The translations under genes and the position numbers were made by a program. The notes under the pieces are model-generated. The model ran no database searches and was not told the DNA's origin. It worked only from the letters and a program-made list of their open reading frames with translations. A stretch of DNA of 64,000 nt, taken from the NCBI RefSeq assembly GCF_001678755.1, contig NZ_LZDS01000001.1, forward strand, positions 186,001-250,000. Direction: 5' to 3'. Source of the DNA: Acinetobacter gandensis (GTDB lineage: Bacteria > Pseudomonadota > Gammaproteobacteria > Pseudomonadales > Moraxellaceae). The number at the start of each line of letters is the position of its first letter. The stretch's first letter is position 1. Of this stretch, positions 45,718-56,079 are shown piece by piece.

Positions 45718-47598
45718 TTAAACCGCCAAATCAGCCAAATTACCTTTTTGCTCTAACCAATGTTTACGGTCAGAAGAACGTTTTTTCGCAAGGAGTTTAT
45801 CCAGTAACCCTGCTGTAAAATGGGCGTCATCTAAATCAAGCTGCACCAAGCGACGGGTATCTGGATCCATAGTGGTTTCACGCAATTGACTGGCGTTCAT
45901 CTCACCCAAACCTTTGAATCGAGTAATTTGTGGATTTTTGGTTTTGCATTTTTTCAAAATACTATTTAATTCTTCCTCATCCAGCGCGTAATGAACATCT
46001 TTATTATCATCAATACGGAATAGTGGTGGCATTGCCACAAACAAATGCCCTTCTTCCACCAAAGTTGGGAAGTGTTTAACGAACAAAGCACAAAGCAACG
46101 TCGCAATATGTAGACCGTCTGAATCGGCATCGGCCAAAATACAAATTTTGCCATAACGTAATTCAGATAAGTCATCACTACCCGGATCAACACCAATCGC
46201 AATCGCAATGTCGTGCACCTCTTGCGATGCCAAAACTTCGTCTGAAGACACTTCCCACGTATTTAAAATCTTTCCGCGAATCGGCATAATCGCTTGGAAA
46301 TTCTTGTCACGCGCTTGCTTCGCAGAACCGCCCGCTGAATCCCCTTCCACAATAAACAGTTCAGATTCTTCTAAGGTATGCCCCACACAGTCAGCCAGTT
46401 TACCCGGCAAAGCTGGGCCGGAAACGATTTTCTTACGTTCGACTTTTTTCGCTGCTTTTAAACGACGACCTGCTTTGGCAATCACCATTTCTGCTAGCTG
46501 CATAGCAATGTCAGAATTTTGGTTGAGCCATAATGCAAAAGCGTCTTTGGCAATATTCAACACGATACCTGATGCTTCACGGCTGGACAGGCGTTCTTTG
46601 GTTTGCCCTGAAAATTGCGGCTCTTGGAATTTCAGTGACAAAATAAAATTCACGCCATCCCAAACATCTTCAGCTGACAATTTCATATTGCGCGGCAACA
46701 AGTTGCGTAATTCACAGAACTCACGAATCGCATCTGTCACACCTGAACGTAAACCATTCACATGCGTACCGCCTTGCGCAGTTGGAATCAAATTGACATA
46801 ACTTTCTTGAATCTGTTCGCCGCCTTCAACGTTCCAGCAAATGGCAAATTCAGCACTGGCACGTTCAGCTTCCCCAGTTGCCACAAATGCAGGTACAGGC
46901 ACGATGTCACGGTCTTGCAGCTCATCCATCAAATAGTCGACCAGACCATTTTCAAACTGCCATTCGATCTTTTCGTTGTTGATTTGATCGATATAAATAA
47001 TCTGCAAGCCTGCCGCCAAAACAGCCTTGGCTTTTAAGTTGTGCTTTAAGGCTTTCAGAGCAAATTTAGGCGAATCAAAATATTTGGCTTCGGGCCAAAA
47101 ATGCACGGTAGTACCCGTTGCACGCTTAGCACATTTACCTTCCAACACCTCAAGCGGTGCCACTGGAACGCCATGTTCAAAGGCCATTTTGTATAAATTG
47201 CCTTGACGCTGAACTTCTACTTCAACACGGTCTGACAGAGCGTTCACCACCGAAATACCCACACCGTGTAAACCACCGGAGAATTGGTAGTTATCGGTAC
47301 TGAACTTACCACCGGCATGTAATTTGGTCAGAATAATTTCAATCCCGCTTTGTCCATATTCAGGGTGAATATCAACAGGCATACCGCGTCCATTGTCTTC
47401 TACCGACAAAGAACCATCTTTATAAACCGTCACAGTAATTTTGTTGGCATGACCTGCAAGCGCTTCATCGACGGAGTTATCTATCACTTCCTGTGCCAAA
47501 TGGTTCGGTCGTGTAGTGTCTGTATACATACCCGGACGGCGACGTACCGGATCCAGGCCAGATAAAACTTCAAGTGATTGAGCCGTATATTGCGTCAC
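45718..47598 (-). CDS. parE: DNA topoisomerase IV subunit B
   Basis: ATPase subunit of topoisomerase IV, which unlinks daughter chromosomes. The 626 residues show the GHKL ATPase (EVIDNSVDEALAGHA; DNGRGMPVD; GGLHGVGISVVNALS), the transducer domain and the TOPRIM domain (LFIVEGDSAGGSAKQARDK, with PIRGKILN and DADSDGLHI). The start is GTG 47598 with AGGGAA upstream. No parC is adjacent. Confidence 0.97.
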   Translation of the reverse strand: MTQYTAQSLEVLSGLDPVRRRPGMYTDTTRPNHLAQEVIDNSVDEALAGHANKITVTVYKDGSLSVEDNGRGMPVDIHPEYGQSGIEIILTKLHAGGKFSTDNYQFSGGLHGVGISVVNALSDRVEVEVQRQGNLYKMAFEHGVPVAPLEVLEGKCAKRATGTTVHFWPEAKYFDSPKFALKALKHNLKAKAVLAAGLQIIYIDQINNEKIEWQFENGLVDYLMDELQDRDIVPVPAFVATGEAERASAEFAICWNVEGGEQIQESYVNLIPTAQGGTHVNGLRSGVTDAIREFCELRNLLPRNMKLSAEDVWDGVNFILSLKFQEPQFSGQTKERLSSREASGIVLNIAKDAFALWLNQNSDIAMQLAEMVIAKAGRRLKAAKKVERKKIVSGPALPGKLADCVGHTLEESELFIVEGDSAGGSAKQARDKNFQAIMPIRGKILNTWEVSSDEVLASQEVHDIAIAIGVDPGSDDLSELRYGKICILADADSDGLHIATLLCALFVKHFPTLVEEGHLFVAMPPLFRIDDNKDVHYALDEEELNSILKKCKTKNPQITRFKGLGEMNASQLRETTMDPDTRRLVQLDLDDAHFTAGLLDKLLAKKRSSDRKHWLEQKGNLADLAV

Positions 47599-47770
47599 GT
47601 TGCAAAATTCCCTGCTTTTTGGTTAAAACATTTCTTCGAGCGCTACAGTATATGCTTTTTTAGTAAATTGCATATCTCTTGGTATCAGCCGCCATTTTCT
47701 TAGTCAATTTATGCGTCAATTCATGTCGTAAAGCTGCTTTTTTGTATGATTAGACTGATTTTCGCTTTTC

Positions 47771-48373
47771 TTATGCCCGCTTATTTTTTACAGCATCTGC
47801 CAAAAACTGCAAGAGCATGGGTATTTTTTCTGCAAAGTTATCCATCCCATGATTGCCACCGATTTCGGTCATCACCATTGCACAGCCCGCCTGTTCAGCA
47901 CTGTAAAATTGCTGTGCATGCAGATAGTCCAAAGTTTCATCCCCTTGCTGCAATAAAACCAAAAGCTGTTCTGCATGAGCAATGTGACAAACAGCTAGGT
48001 GCTGCATTTCTGTCAATTGCGCATCATTAAGTGTCCAACTGTCAGTTACCACATAAGGCAAAGCCGTTTCACTAAATAAATCACGAAATAACTGCCAAGG
48101 ACGTACCGCGGGATTAATCAACACAGCAGGCACGTGATACTTCGCCACTAACTGTGTGGCATAGAAGCCGCCTAAACTGCTGCCGACCAGTGCAACATCA
48201 TCCAAAGTTTCAATCAATCTCGACATCTGATCCATGACCTGCTGCGGTGGCGCATTCAAGTCGGGCAAATGTACCTCTGTGTCGGGAAAACCTCGACAAA
48301 AGTCCCTTAATAACTGACCTTTGATTGAATTTGCACTACTTTGAAAGCCATGCAGATAAATTACGTTCATCAT
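47771..48373 (-). CDS. yqiA: YqiA/YcfP-family alpha/beta hydrolase
   Basis: A 200-residue esterase: NVIYLHGFQSSANSIKG, VGSSLGGFYAT with Ser66 as nucleophile, INPAVRP, LLQQGDETLDY (acid) and GGNHGM (His). It is located upstream of parE on the same strand, as yqiA is with parE in E. coli. About 170 bases separate them. The physiological substrate is unknown. Confidence 0.9.
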   Translation of the reverse strand: MMNVIYLHGFQSSANSIKGQLLRDFCRGFPDTEVHLPDLNAPPQQVMDQMSRLIETLDDVALVGSSLGGFYATQLVAKYHVPAVLINPAVRPWQLFRDLFSETALPYVVTDSWTLNDAQLTEMQHLAVCHIAHAEQLLVLLQQGDETLDYLHAQQFYSAEQAGCAMVMTEIGGNHGMDNFAEKIPMLLQFLADAVKNKRA

Positions 48374-48612
48374 TTCGTCCTAAAACTAGTCTTTAAATTC
48401 AATGCAAAGTGTTTTATAAGTGAGAATCACATCACATTTTATTAAATTGTATTTTTAATAAAATTGTCTGACAAAAAGCTTTCACTGAGATGACTGTTCT
48501 CGGTATTGTAAAAGTTGTTCGTGAGAATTTATAAAATAAACAATGAGACACCACCCTTTTTCGCCAAAAATAAAAGTTAGAAAGAGGGTCTGAATGTAAG
48601 GATAGGAAAACG

Positions 48613-49944
48613 ATGCCTAGCTTAACACCATTACATGAAACCTATTGTAAATGGGACCGCACACCGCCCAGCCAAGCTGATGTATTGGAAGGCTTGGCAC
48701 AGTTGGTCACAATGCGTTTTAGCGATGTAGTGCATGACTTAATCAAAAACATTCAGCGTGAAATATTAATCAGCATTTTTGGCATGAGTGAACAAGGCTC
48801 GAAAGCCTTTCATAAACAGCCAACCATTGCTCGTATTTATGAATTTTCTTATAACACCTTTTTCAATTACGGCAATTATCTGCTTGCGCCTACTTTACGT
48901 AGCATTATTGAAAAATTCCCACGCTTACATGATAAAGCGCTCACACCCTCTTTGCATTTTCTAGTCGGTGCATTGAACGGGGTACTGGGTGATTATTTAT
49001 TGAAATATCATAATCCGATGGCATTGCCTATGGTGGTATATGATCATTATGGTGCTGTCCAAAAGGGTGAACTAACTGGACGCGTTACCTTATTGGTACA
49101 TGGTTTATGTATGAATCATTTGGAGTGGTCGACCAATAAATATGGTGGTATTGGCGAAAAATTACTCTCCCAGCGTGACCACAACACCATGCTGTATTTG
49201 AACTACAACACTGGACGTCGCATTTCCACCAATGGTCGCAGTCTTGCCAATACGATGGAAGATTTGGTACGTCGTAATCCAGGTATTACCAGTATTGATT
49301 TGATCGGGCACAGTATGGGCGGTTTAGTGTCACGAAGTGCGTTGTTCTATGGCAAACAAAACATGTATCAATGGATCCATCAGGTGGAAAATTTGGTTTG
49401 CCTTGGTTCACCACATCACGGTGCGGTACTGGAACGCTTTGGCTTTAATATTCAAGATAAATTGGGCCGATTCCCGCTGGTTAAAATTATTGGTCACATC
49501 GTGAATATTCGTAGTAATGGAATTCTAGACCTGCGCCATGGCAGTGTTCGTGATGATGATTGGGAACACAATGATGCCCGCATTGGTGACATGGACGATA
49601 ACCGTAAGCCTGCCCCGATTCCATCACATATCAATACCTATCTGGTGGCAGGTACCATTGAGTTTGAGCACCGTCGTAATAAAACCCGACATGTGATTGG
49701 CGACTATCTTGTCAGTGTTAAAAGTGCTTTAGGGGAACACCCAAACCCACGCTACCAATTAAAAGTACCTGACTCGCATAAAGCTATTTTTTATGGCCTT
49801 AATCACTTTGAAATTCAATATCACCCGCTGGTGGCGGAACAAATTGTGCATTGGTTCTATCCTAATAGTGAAGATAAAGCCTTTGATCAAATTCATGAAT
49901 TTATGTTGGATTTAGAAAGTTTGGAAGGTATTGCACTTACTTAA
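48613..49944 (+). CDS. Lipase-like alpha/beta hydrolase
   Basis: A 443-residue protein with LLVHGLCMNH (oxyanion His163) and GHSMGGLVSRSAL with Ser234. A Ser-His-Asp fold of the PGAP1/lipase type is inferred; the N-terminal 150 residues are helical and of unknown role. There is no signal peptide. AGGAAAACG before ATG 48613 fits a ribosome site. Divergent from yqiA. Confidence 0.85.
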   Translation: MPSLTPLHETYCKWDRTPPSQADVLEGLAQLVTMRFSDVVHDLIKNIQREILISIFGMSEQGSKAFHKQPTIARIYEFSYNTFFNYGNYLLAPTLRSIIEKFPRLHDKALTPSLHFLVGALNGVLGDYLLKYHNPMALPMVVYDHYGAVQKGELTGRVTLLVHGLCMNHLEWSTNKYGGIGEKLLSQRDHNTMLYLNYNTGRRISTNGRSLANTMEDLVRRNPGITSIDLIGHSMGGLVSRSALFYGKQNMYQWIHQVENLVCLGSPHHGAVLERFGFNIQDKLGRFPLVKIIGHIVNIRSNGILDLRHGSVRDDDWEHNDARIGDMDDNRKPAPIPSHINTYLVAGTIEFEHRRNKTRHVIGDYLVSVKSALGEHPNPRYQLKVPDSHKAIFYGLNHFEIQYHPLVAEQIVHWFYPNSEDKAFDQIHEFMLDLESLEGIALT

Positions 49945-49954
49945 TGCTAAATAT

Positions 49955-49982
49955 AAAAAAGCCCTCAGATGAGGGCTTTTTA
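49955..49982. terminator. Shared terminator between the lipase-like gene and dsbB
   Basis: AAAGCCCTCA and TGAGGGCTTT pair around GA with flanking A and T runs, between convergent genes. Confidence 0.88.
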
Positions 49983-49994
49983 TGCAGCGAAAAA

Positions 49995-50522
49995 TTAGTA
50001 TTTATCGCGTAGACGTTTCACAGGTGCCGTTTGATATTTACGCAATAACTGCCACAAACTGATTAAGGCCAACACAGCAAAGAATACAAATGACCATACT
50101 GGTAGTGACTGCCCCAAGAAGGTCCAATCCACTTTGGCACATTCACCTGAACCAGTCAGCACTTGTTCGAACACAGCCTTCATCGGTAAGGTTTCAACCC
50201 AATAGTCCAATCCCGGCCCACAGCTTGGTACTTTATCCGGTGGTAAGTTTTGCAGCCAAATATGACGGGCTGCAACACCAGCTGACCATAAAATAGAGAG
50301 GCTTCCCAATAACGCATAAATACGCTTGCCAAAGTTTGACGCTGGGTTATGTAAGAAAGCAATCAAAGAAATGATCCCTAACCCAATCAGTCCCACACGT
50401 TGAAAAACACAAAGCGGACAAGGTTCTAAGCCTTGCACATGCTCCAAGAACAGTGCAAATGACATCCCAATAACGCTAGCAACAAACAACAAACCATTGA
50501 CGAAGCGAAAACTCCATTTCAT
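49995..50522 (-). CDS. dsbB: Disulfide-bond formation protein DsbB
   Basis: Re-oxidises DsbA and passes electrons to quinone. The 175-residue protein has four membrane helices, the first periplasmic pair CPLC (LEPCPLCVFQR) and the second pair, one Cys in PSCGPGLDYW and one in GSGECAKVDW. All four redox cysteines are present. It starts 18 bases after the gshA stop, so both are probably one unit linking thiol and disulfide metabolism. Confidence 0.95.
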   Translation of the reverse strand: MKWSFRFVNGLLFVASVIGMSFALFLEHVQGLEPCPLCVFQRVGLIGLGIISLIAFLHNPASNFGKRIYALLGSLSILWSAGVAARHIWLQNLPPDKVPSCGPGLDYWVETLPMKAVFEQVLTGSGECAKVDWTFLGQSLPVWSFVFFAVLALISLWQLLRKYQTAPVKRLRDKY

Positions 50523-50540
50523 GGTACATCCTCTTCATTA

Positions 50541-52118
50541 TTATCTAAAATTTTTCAAATATTCTTCAAAGCTGATGCTGCTGTCTTGCTCAAGCTGCGC
50601 TTGTTTTTGCAAAGACTGTTCAGCTGCTTCAGCAAAATATGCGGCTGTTTCAGCACTTAATTGATGTTGTTCATACACATCTGCATGTTGCTGCGCCATA
50701 AAGCTACCAAAGCTCCATGTGCCCCCATGTTCTAAGGTATCTTCAATCATACGAGCGGACAAGGTTTCATCAACTTCATCGATGCGTGATTGCATCACAT
50801 GCATGGCCTTGCTGTAAATATCTGTATTGTATGAATCATCAAGCAATTGAGCCAATGGCTGTAACTGGCTCAAATACTGTTGGCACCATTCTTCAATCGC
50901 AATTGATTGACCATTTTGCAAAATTGCAGCATTCGGCGCACGACCACGGTTCACCACTTCAGCTTGATTGAGTTCAATTTCGTTTTGTTCAGCATCCAAT
51001 AAAGCCGGGCTGTCTTGCAATAAACAATATAAAGCAACCACTTCTAGCAAGCCTGCAGTATGTTCATCAATACCAATTGGGCTGTACGGGTTCACATCGA
51101 CCGCACGCAATTCAACATAGCCCACACCACGATTTTGCAGCGCTTCTGATGGCGTTTCACCCGCTTCAGGCACTTGTTTAGGACGGACTAAACTGTAGTA
51201 CTCATTTTCTATTTGTAGCACATGGTCATTAATCTGAATCGGTTCGCCTTGCTCATCATTTAGACCTAAATGACTAAAGGCCGCATACGGGGTATGTACC
51301 GCTTTTTGTAGACCTTCTAAATAACCTTGAATATCGTTGTAGTGGATACCGAGTTGCTTTTGAGCAGAATTTTGATAGCCGAAATTGCCCATACGTAGAG
51401 CAGTGGAATATGGTAAAAATAACGTGCCTTTCATCAAAGGCAGCAATTGGTGGTCACGCCCTGTCATAAAGCATTTACACACAGATGGACTCGCCCCCAC
51501 CAAGAACATAACCAATGGCGTTAGACGAATAAAGTTACGAATCAAAGCAAAATAACGATGGCTACGATAATCCTGCAAACTTAGTGCTTTTAAGTTGTCA
51601 TCCGTTTCATGCTTTTGCAAAGCTTCGAAGAAATGATCAGGGAATGAAAGATTGTAATGAACCCCTGAAATGGTTTGCATGCGGCGGCCATAGCGCACCC
51701 CTAAGCCACGGCGATACAGGGTTTTAAAACGCCCAATATTGGATGTACCATATTGTGCCAAACGAATGCTGTCTTCTTCTTTATCCAGCATACATGGCAT
51801 AGAAAGTGGCCATAACTTTTCGCCATTTTCCAAATGCGCATGGGTGACGGCATGAATATCTTTCAGATAGTTTAACGCTTCTGAAATTGTTTCTTTTGGC
51901 GGAGTAATAAACTCCATTAAGGCTTCAGAATAGTCTGTCGTAATATGCGGATGCGTCAATGCCGAACCCAAGGCTTTCGGGTGATCTGCTTGCGACAAAA
52001 ACCCATTGCTTTGCATGCGCAGGCTTTCACGTTCAATGCCGCGCAACATCCCTTTAATCAGCGAAGAATCCACCCAAGTCGGTAAAATATCTTGAGAGGT
52101 CGATTCGGGTTGACTCAT
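50541..52118 (-). CDS. gshA: Glutamate--cysteine ligase
   Basis: Makes gamma-glutamylcysteine, the first step of glutathione synthesis. The 525 residues have the class I (proteobacterial) pattern: GIERESLRMQ near the N terminus, DYSEALMEFITPP, GVHYNLSFPD and YVELRAVDVNPYSPIGI. It is followed by dsbB. Partner gshB lies at 22693. Confidence 0.96.
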   Translation of the reverse strand: MSQPESTSQDILPTWVDSSLIKGMLRGIERESLRMQSNGFLSQADHPKALGSALTHPHITTDYSEALMEFITPPKETISEALNYLKDIHAVTHAHLENGEKLWPLSMPCMLDKEEDSIRLAQYGTSNIGRFKTLYRRGLGVRYGRRMQTISGVHYNLSFPDHFFEALQKHETDDNLKALSLQDYRSHRYFALIRNFIRLTPLVMFLVGASPSVCKCFMTGRDHQLLPLMKGTLFLPYSTALRMGNFGYQNSAQKQLGIHYNDIQGYLEGLQKAVHTPYAAFSHLGLNDEQGEPIQINDHVLQIENEYYSLVRPKQVPEAGETPSEALQNRGVGYVELRAVDVNPYSPIGIDEHTAGLLEVVALYCLLQDSPALLDAEQNEIELNQAEVVNRGRAPNAAILQNGQSIAIEEWCQQYLSQLQPLAQLLDDSYNTDIYSKAMHVMQSRIDEVDETLSARMIEDTLEHGGTWSFGSFMAQQHADVYEQHQLSAETAAYFAEAAEQSLQKQAQLEQDSSISFEEYLKNFR

Positions 52119-52328
52119 TGCTATCTCGCTTAATGGAAGAAACTACTAAAATAAAATCATCAGTTTATATCAGTATAACGCGATTTGTAGACAGCTTCTG
52201 ACGCGCTGTATAGTTAAAGTACAAACCTAGATTTTATTTTTGGCAATTTTTTATCACAAACTAACTCTATATGACATTTTAAATTTGTGATTTTATGAAC
52301 AAATAAATACAAACTATGTGTAAAACTT

Positions 52329-52868
52329 ATGAATTATCAAGATATTCTCGATTTTTGGTTTGCAGCGGAGAACCACCCGAACTGGTTCGCCAAAAGCAAT
52401 AATTTTGATGTTTTAATCGAAAAAAAGTTTAAAGCACTGCATCAACAAGCTGCTCAAGCAGAGCTTTGGTCATGGCGTAACAATGCTGAAGGACGTTTGG
52501 CTGAAATTATCGTTCTCGACCAATTTTCTCGAAATTTATACCGTGATTCTCCGCTTGCTTTTGCCCAAGATGCATTGGCTTTAGCACTGGCACAGGAAAC
52601 AATTAGTTTAGGACTAGATGAACATTTAACACCGGAGCAGCGCTCATTTTTATATATGCCTTTTATGCACAGTGAATCCGCAAAAATTCACCAAAGCGCG
52701 TTAGAATTATTTGAGAAGCTAGGCAATCCAATTAATTTAGATTTTGAAAAAAAACATAAAGTGATTATTGATCGTTTTGGACGTCACCCTCATCGCAATG
52801 CCGTGTTGGGGCGTAACTCAACCACCGAAGAATTGGAATTTTTAACCCAACCCAATTCAAGTTTTTAA
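52329..52868 (+). CDS. DUF924 family protein
   Basis: A 179-residue all-helical protein: MNYQDILDFWFAAEN, WFAKSNNFD, IIVLDQFSRNLYRDSPLAFAQD and FLYMPFMHSES, DRFGRHPHRNAVLGR. These are the signatures of DUF924, a TPR-like fold. No enzyme role is established. Confidence 0.92.
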   Translation: MNYQDILDFWFAAENHPNWFAKSNNFDVLIEKKFKALHQQAAQAELWSWRNNAEGRLAEIIVLDQFSRNLYRDSPLAFAQDALALALAQETISLGLDEHLTPEQRSFLYMPFMHSESAKIHQSALELFEKLGNPINLDFEKKHKVIIDRFGRHPHRNAVLGRNSTTEELEFLTQPNSSF

Positions 52869-52926
52869 CGCTCGGCTTTTCGCCTTAGTTTCTCCCTTTG
52901 CGATGAACCGATATCAGGAGATGAAC

Positions 52927-53484
52927 ATGAATAAAATGATCATTGCCGCAGCCTTAACCACAGCACTCGGTTTGACTGGCTGTGCCACAACCCCATCAAA
53001 ACCTTTGACCTTTGAACAACTCGGTCAATATTCTGCGACACCATTAAATGCGCAAAGCTACCGTATTAGCTTTCAAGCTCGCCCCAATATGAGCTATGGC
53101 ACAGCAGAAGAAATTACTTTGGTCAAAGCTGCGCAAACCACACTACAAAATGGTTTCCAATATTTTAAAGTGATGGATGACCCAAGTAACCGTAGTCAAA
53201 AACCGCCAAGACAAGCGGTAATTTATCCTGACCCGATGCCTTATCCTTATGGTTATTACCGTCGCCACCCCGGATTTTGGCCAACACCGTTCTATGATGT
53301 ACCACAAGTGGTGACGTTAGACCCAACCCAAGTGTCCTACAGTATCACCTGCTATAAAGATCGCGCCAAAGCACCACAAGATGCTTTTGATGCCCGTTTG
53401 ATTTTGCAATCGCTCGGTGCTAAATATGGTCTAGACAGCCAAGGACATCCTTTGCCTGTTACAACTACGCCAACACAAAAATAA
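52927..53484 (+). CDS. Lipoprotein, CC0125/CC1285-like
   Basis: A 185-residue lipoprotein: signal MNKMIIAAALTTALGLTGCATT with the lipidated Cys at 19. The body contains ARPNMSYGTAEEITLVKAA and FQYFKVMDDP, a Pro/Tyr-rich segment (YPDPMPYPYGYYRR) and CYKDRAKAP. Its resemblance to the CC0125/CC1285 lipoprotein group is from memory. ATG 52927 was chosen because CAGGAG lies 6 bases upstream; the frame opens earlier at 52903. Confidence 0.75.
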   Translation: MNKMIIAAALTTALGLTGCATTPSKPLTFEQLGQYSATPLNAQSYRISFQARPNMSYGTAEEITLVKAAQTTLQNGFQYFKVMDDPSNRSQKPPRQAVIYPDPMPYPYGYYRRHPGFWPTPFYDVPQVVTLDPTQVSYSITCYKDRAKAPQDAFDARLILQSLGAKYGLDSQGHPLPVTTTPTQK

Positions 53485-53509
53485 TCAGACTGAAGAGACT
53501 TAAATATTG

Positions 53510-54826
53510 ATGACGCCAACAGACCAGCCAAACGTTTCGCCGAGTCTACAACGCAGTAAACGCTTCGCTACGATTGCATTAGTGGTCGCAGTGCTCGCGT
53601 GGATTGCGTTGATGATCGCAGCCAAGCTTTTACCTGACTATGTTTGGCTGATTCATATTTTAATGCTTTCAGCTGAGGCTGGTGTGGTCGGTGGTTTAGC
53701 GGACTGGTATGCCATTACGGTACTGTTTCGTAATCCATTTGGTCGGATTCCAATTCCTAAATTTTTACGTGATCACACCGAAATTATTCCACGTAACAAA
53801 GCCCGAATTGCTGAATCTATGGGACGTTTCGTTCAAGAAAACTTTCTATCTCCTCAAGTGGTTCAAAAAAGTTTAAGTGAAACAGATCTATCTTTAGCTG
53901 TCGGGAAATGGCTGGCCAACCCGCACAACAATGCTCAAGTGACCCAAGTCATTCAGCAAACTGTACCGAAAATTTTTGAATTTGTCGGTCAAGAGCAAAT
54001 TGGTCGTTTTATTCAAAACAACAGTGTGCAATGGGTACGAAATACTCAGGTCAATCATTTGGCCAGTGAGATGTTACGTGCTGTTTTAGAAAATGATTTC
54101 CATCAAGATGTGTTACAGCGTGGGCTCGATTTAGCCCATGATTGGGTCACACAGCATCCAGAACAAACCCGTGACCTTTCACGCCAATTGTTTAAAGAAC
54201 TTGGGGTATGGAAGTTAGCTAAAGGGGCGAGTTGGATTGGCATTGATGTACAACAACGCACCATTGATTCATTGGTGAGCCGTGTCGAATCTATGTTGGC
54301 CGATCCAGAACATCCTTGGCGTCGAAAAATTGAAGAAATGGCACAGCAACTCATGCATGAGTTGGCAGACAATCAAAGTGTGGCCAGCCAACGCTTGAAT
54401 AGCACCAAGGACGCTTTATTAGACAGCCCACAAATGCTTAACTTTTTAAGCGGCGCTGTTGTGATTTTATGTGATGCGATTAAATCTGATCTGCAAAAGC
54501 CGGACTCAGGTATTGCACAAAATTTAAGAGTCGCGATTCAACAAGTCGGGGAAAATATCATTTCCAATGTGGCGGTACGTCAGTTATTGAATGAAAAAAT
54601 GAGCGATATTGCGGTCAATTTATCAGATCAATACAGCGAAAAAGTCATCCGTTTTATCAGTGAACGCATCCACGAATGGGATTCACGTGAAATGATTGAT
54701 AAAATTGAAAATGAAGTTGGTGGTGACTTGCACATGATCCGTGTAAACGGTGTTGTGGTGGGTGGCTTCATCGGTTTAGCACTAGGGATTATTCGTGCCT
54801 GTGTGGAATGGTTACCTCTCGGATAA
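53510..54826 (+). CDS. DUF445 membrane-anchored protein (YjiN-like)
   Basis: A 438-residue protein with two N-terminal membrane helices (ATIALVVAVLAWIALMIAA; LIHILMLSAEAGVVGGLADW) and a last one at the C terminus (GGFIGLALGIIRACVEWL). The long central region is helical, with repeated amphipathic segments. ADWYAITVLFRNPFGRIPIP is the DUF445 signature. The preceding TTG at 53507 is less likely than the ATG. Role unknown. Confidence 0.88.
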   Translation: MTPTDQPNVSPSLQRSKRFATIALVVAVLAWIALMIAAKLLPDYVWLIHILMLSAEAGVVGGLADWYAITVLFRNPFGRIPIPKFLRDHTEIIPRNKARIAESMGRFVQENFLSPQVVQKSLSETDLSLAVGKWLANPHNNAQVTQVIQQTVPKIFEFVGQEQIGRFIQNNSVQWVRNTQVNHLASEMLRAVLENDFHQDVLQRGLDLAHDWVTQHPEQTRDLSRQLFKELGVWKLAKGASWIGIDVQQRTIDSLVSRVESMLADPEHPWRRKIEEMAQQLMHELADNQSVASQRLNSTKDALLDSPQMLNFLSGAVVILCDAIKSDLQKPDSGIAQNLRVAIQQVGENIISNVAVRQLLNEKMSDIAVNLSDQYSEKVIRFISERIHEWDSREMIDKIENEVGGDLHMIRVNGVVVGGFIGLALGIIRACVEWLPLG

Positions 54827-54925
54827 AACACACCTACAAGGTAAACGTGGTTCTCCGTCAATTTGAGCTTTCTACTGAGAACCGCTAGAATTAAGCTTCC
54901 TACATGTATTAGAACAATAAAAGCT

Positions 54926-55519
54926 ATGTCCCTTCGTCCCCTTTCAGCCCTCACTTGTATTGTAATTTTTAGTAGCTTGATTGGTTGCCAAACCATTTCT
55001 AAAACCAGTAATCAAGTCAGTGACAAAGTCATGGGCATGTTTGGTAAAGAAAAAATGCCTGAAATTGATAAAAAAGGTACGGTGGATATCAGTAAAACTA
55101 CGCAACAACAGCTGGAAACTTTGCTCAACACCATGCCAAAAAATCAGTGGGTACTGATTGAAAATGATCAACAAGGCACATCAACACTTAAAAATAAATC
55201 GACTGATCAATTTACCTTAAGTCTTAAACTCAACTGTAAAGTTGCCAATCAACGTCCAACCTTCAACCTCACCAACGCAGAGGGACAAGTAATTTTAAAA
55301 GCCCATGACAGCAACAGCGGACAAATTCAATTCTTACTCGACAATAAAAATTACGGCAATCCTTTCGACATCAGCAATAGTACTAAATTTCAGAGCTTTA
55401 AAACTGCCATCGGACAAGCCAAAGTCATCAAGATATTTAATGCTTCTAAGCTTTATACTTTTCAAAATAATAAAGCTGAATTACTCACCAAAGCCGTTAG
55501 CTGTCGTGACACGCTTTAA
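54926..55519 (+). CDS. Lipoprotein of unknown function
   Basis: A 197-residue protein with signal MSLRPLSALTCIVIFSSLIGC (lipobox LIGC), then SKTSNQVSDKVMGMFGKEK and a beta-rich domain. I do not recognise the family. The start at ATG 54926 begins the signal; the frame opens at 54863 but that extension is basic and not part of a leader. It is about 100 bases after DUF445. Confidence 0.7.
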   Translation: MSLRPLSALTCIVIFSSLIGCQTISKTSNQVSDKVMGMFGKEKMPEIDKKGTVDISKTTQQQLETLLNTMPKNQWVLIENDQQGTSTLKNKSTDQFTLSLKLNCKVANQRPTFNLTNAEGQVILKAHDSNSGQIQFLLDNKNYGNPFDISNSTKFQSFKTAIGQAKVIKIFNASKLYTFQNNKAELLTKAVSCRDTL

Positions 55520-55613
55520 TCCGCAAAAAAGTCTTAATACCACAGTCCTTCAATGCAACTCAGCTAAGCCTCGCATATGTACTTCAGGCTTAGCCATTCA
55601 ATCAATTGGGTTG

Positions 55614-55901
55614 CTATTTCTTAGGGGGAATTTGCCCTGACATATCTACCCAAAGACCCGTAAATTTACGCACAAATGGCAGGAGGGTCACCACAATAGG
55701 AAAAGCGATGGCCCAAGAAATCATCCAATTGTGAAACCATAAGGCCAAAAAGCCCTCAAACCACCCCAAATTGCGCAGCATATTAATAAATGAAATAATG
55801 CCGCTCATCAGACAAGAAAGAATAAAAGGCACAATAATCAATGCCCAACGCGCTGAGAGCTTGGGAACATTACCAAATATTTTAGGGGTTTCGTGTTGCA
55901 T
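55614..55901 (-). CDS. DUF2798 membrane protein
   Basis: A 95-residue protein with two membrane helices: ALIIVPFILSCLMSGIISFIN and WMISWAIAFPIVVTLLPFV, the DUF2798 pattern with W and P around FVRKFTG. Role unknown. It is divergent from argS. Confidence 0.85.
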   Translation of the reverse strand: MQHETPKIFGNVPKLSARWALIIVPFILSCLMSGIISFINMLRNLGWFEGFLALWFHNWMISWAIAFPIVVTLLPFVRKFTGLWVDMSGQIPPKK

Positions 55902-56079
55902 GCCCTCTCACCTCACATGGAAGCTTTATGCTTGAAATTCACTTATATCGGTATTTTTCGATATAAGCAATCCCCGACTTTTATCGAATATTTTTTCTTC
56001 ACATAAAATGCATTCACCTAAAGGGTGTGAAATTTGCTATATTTAACGTTTTTCTGCGACGTTTATTTTTCGACTGATT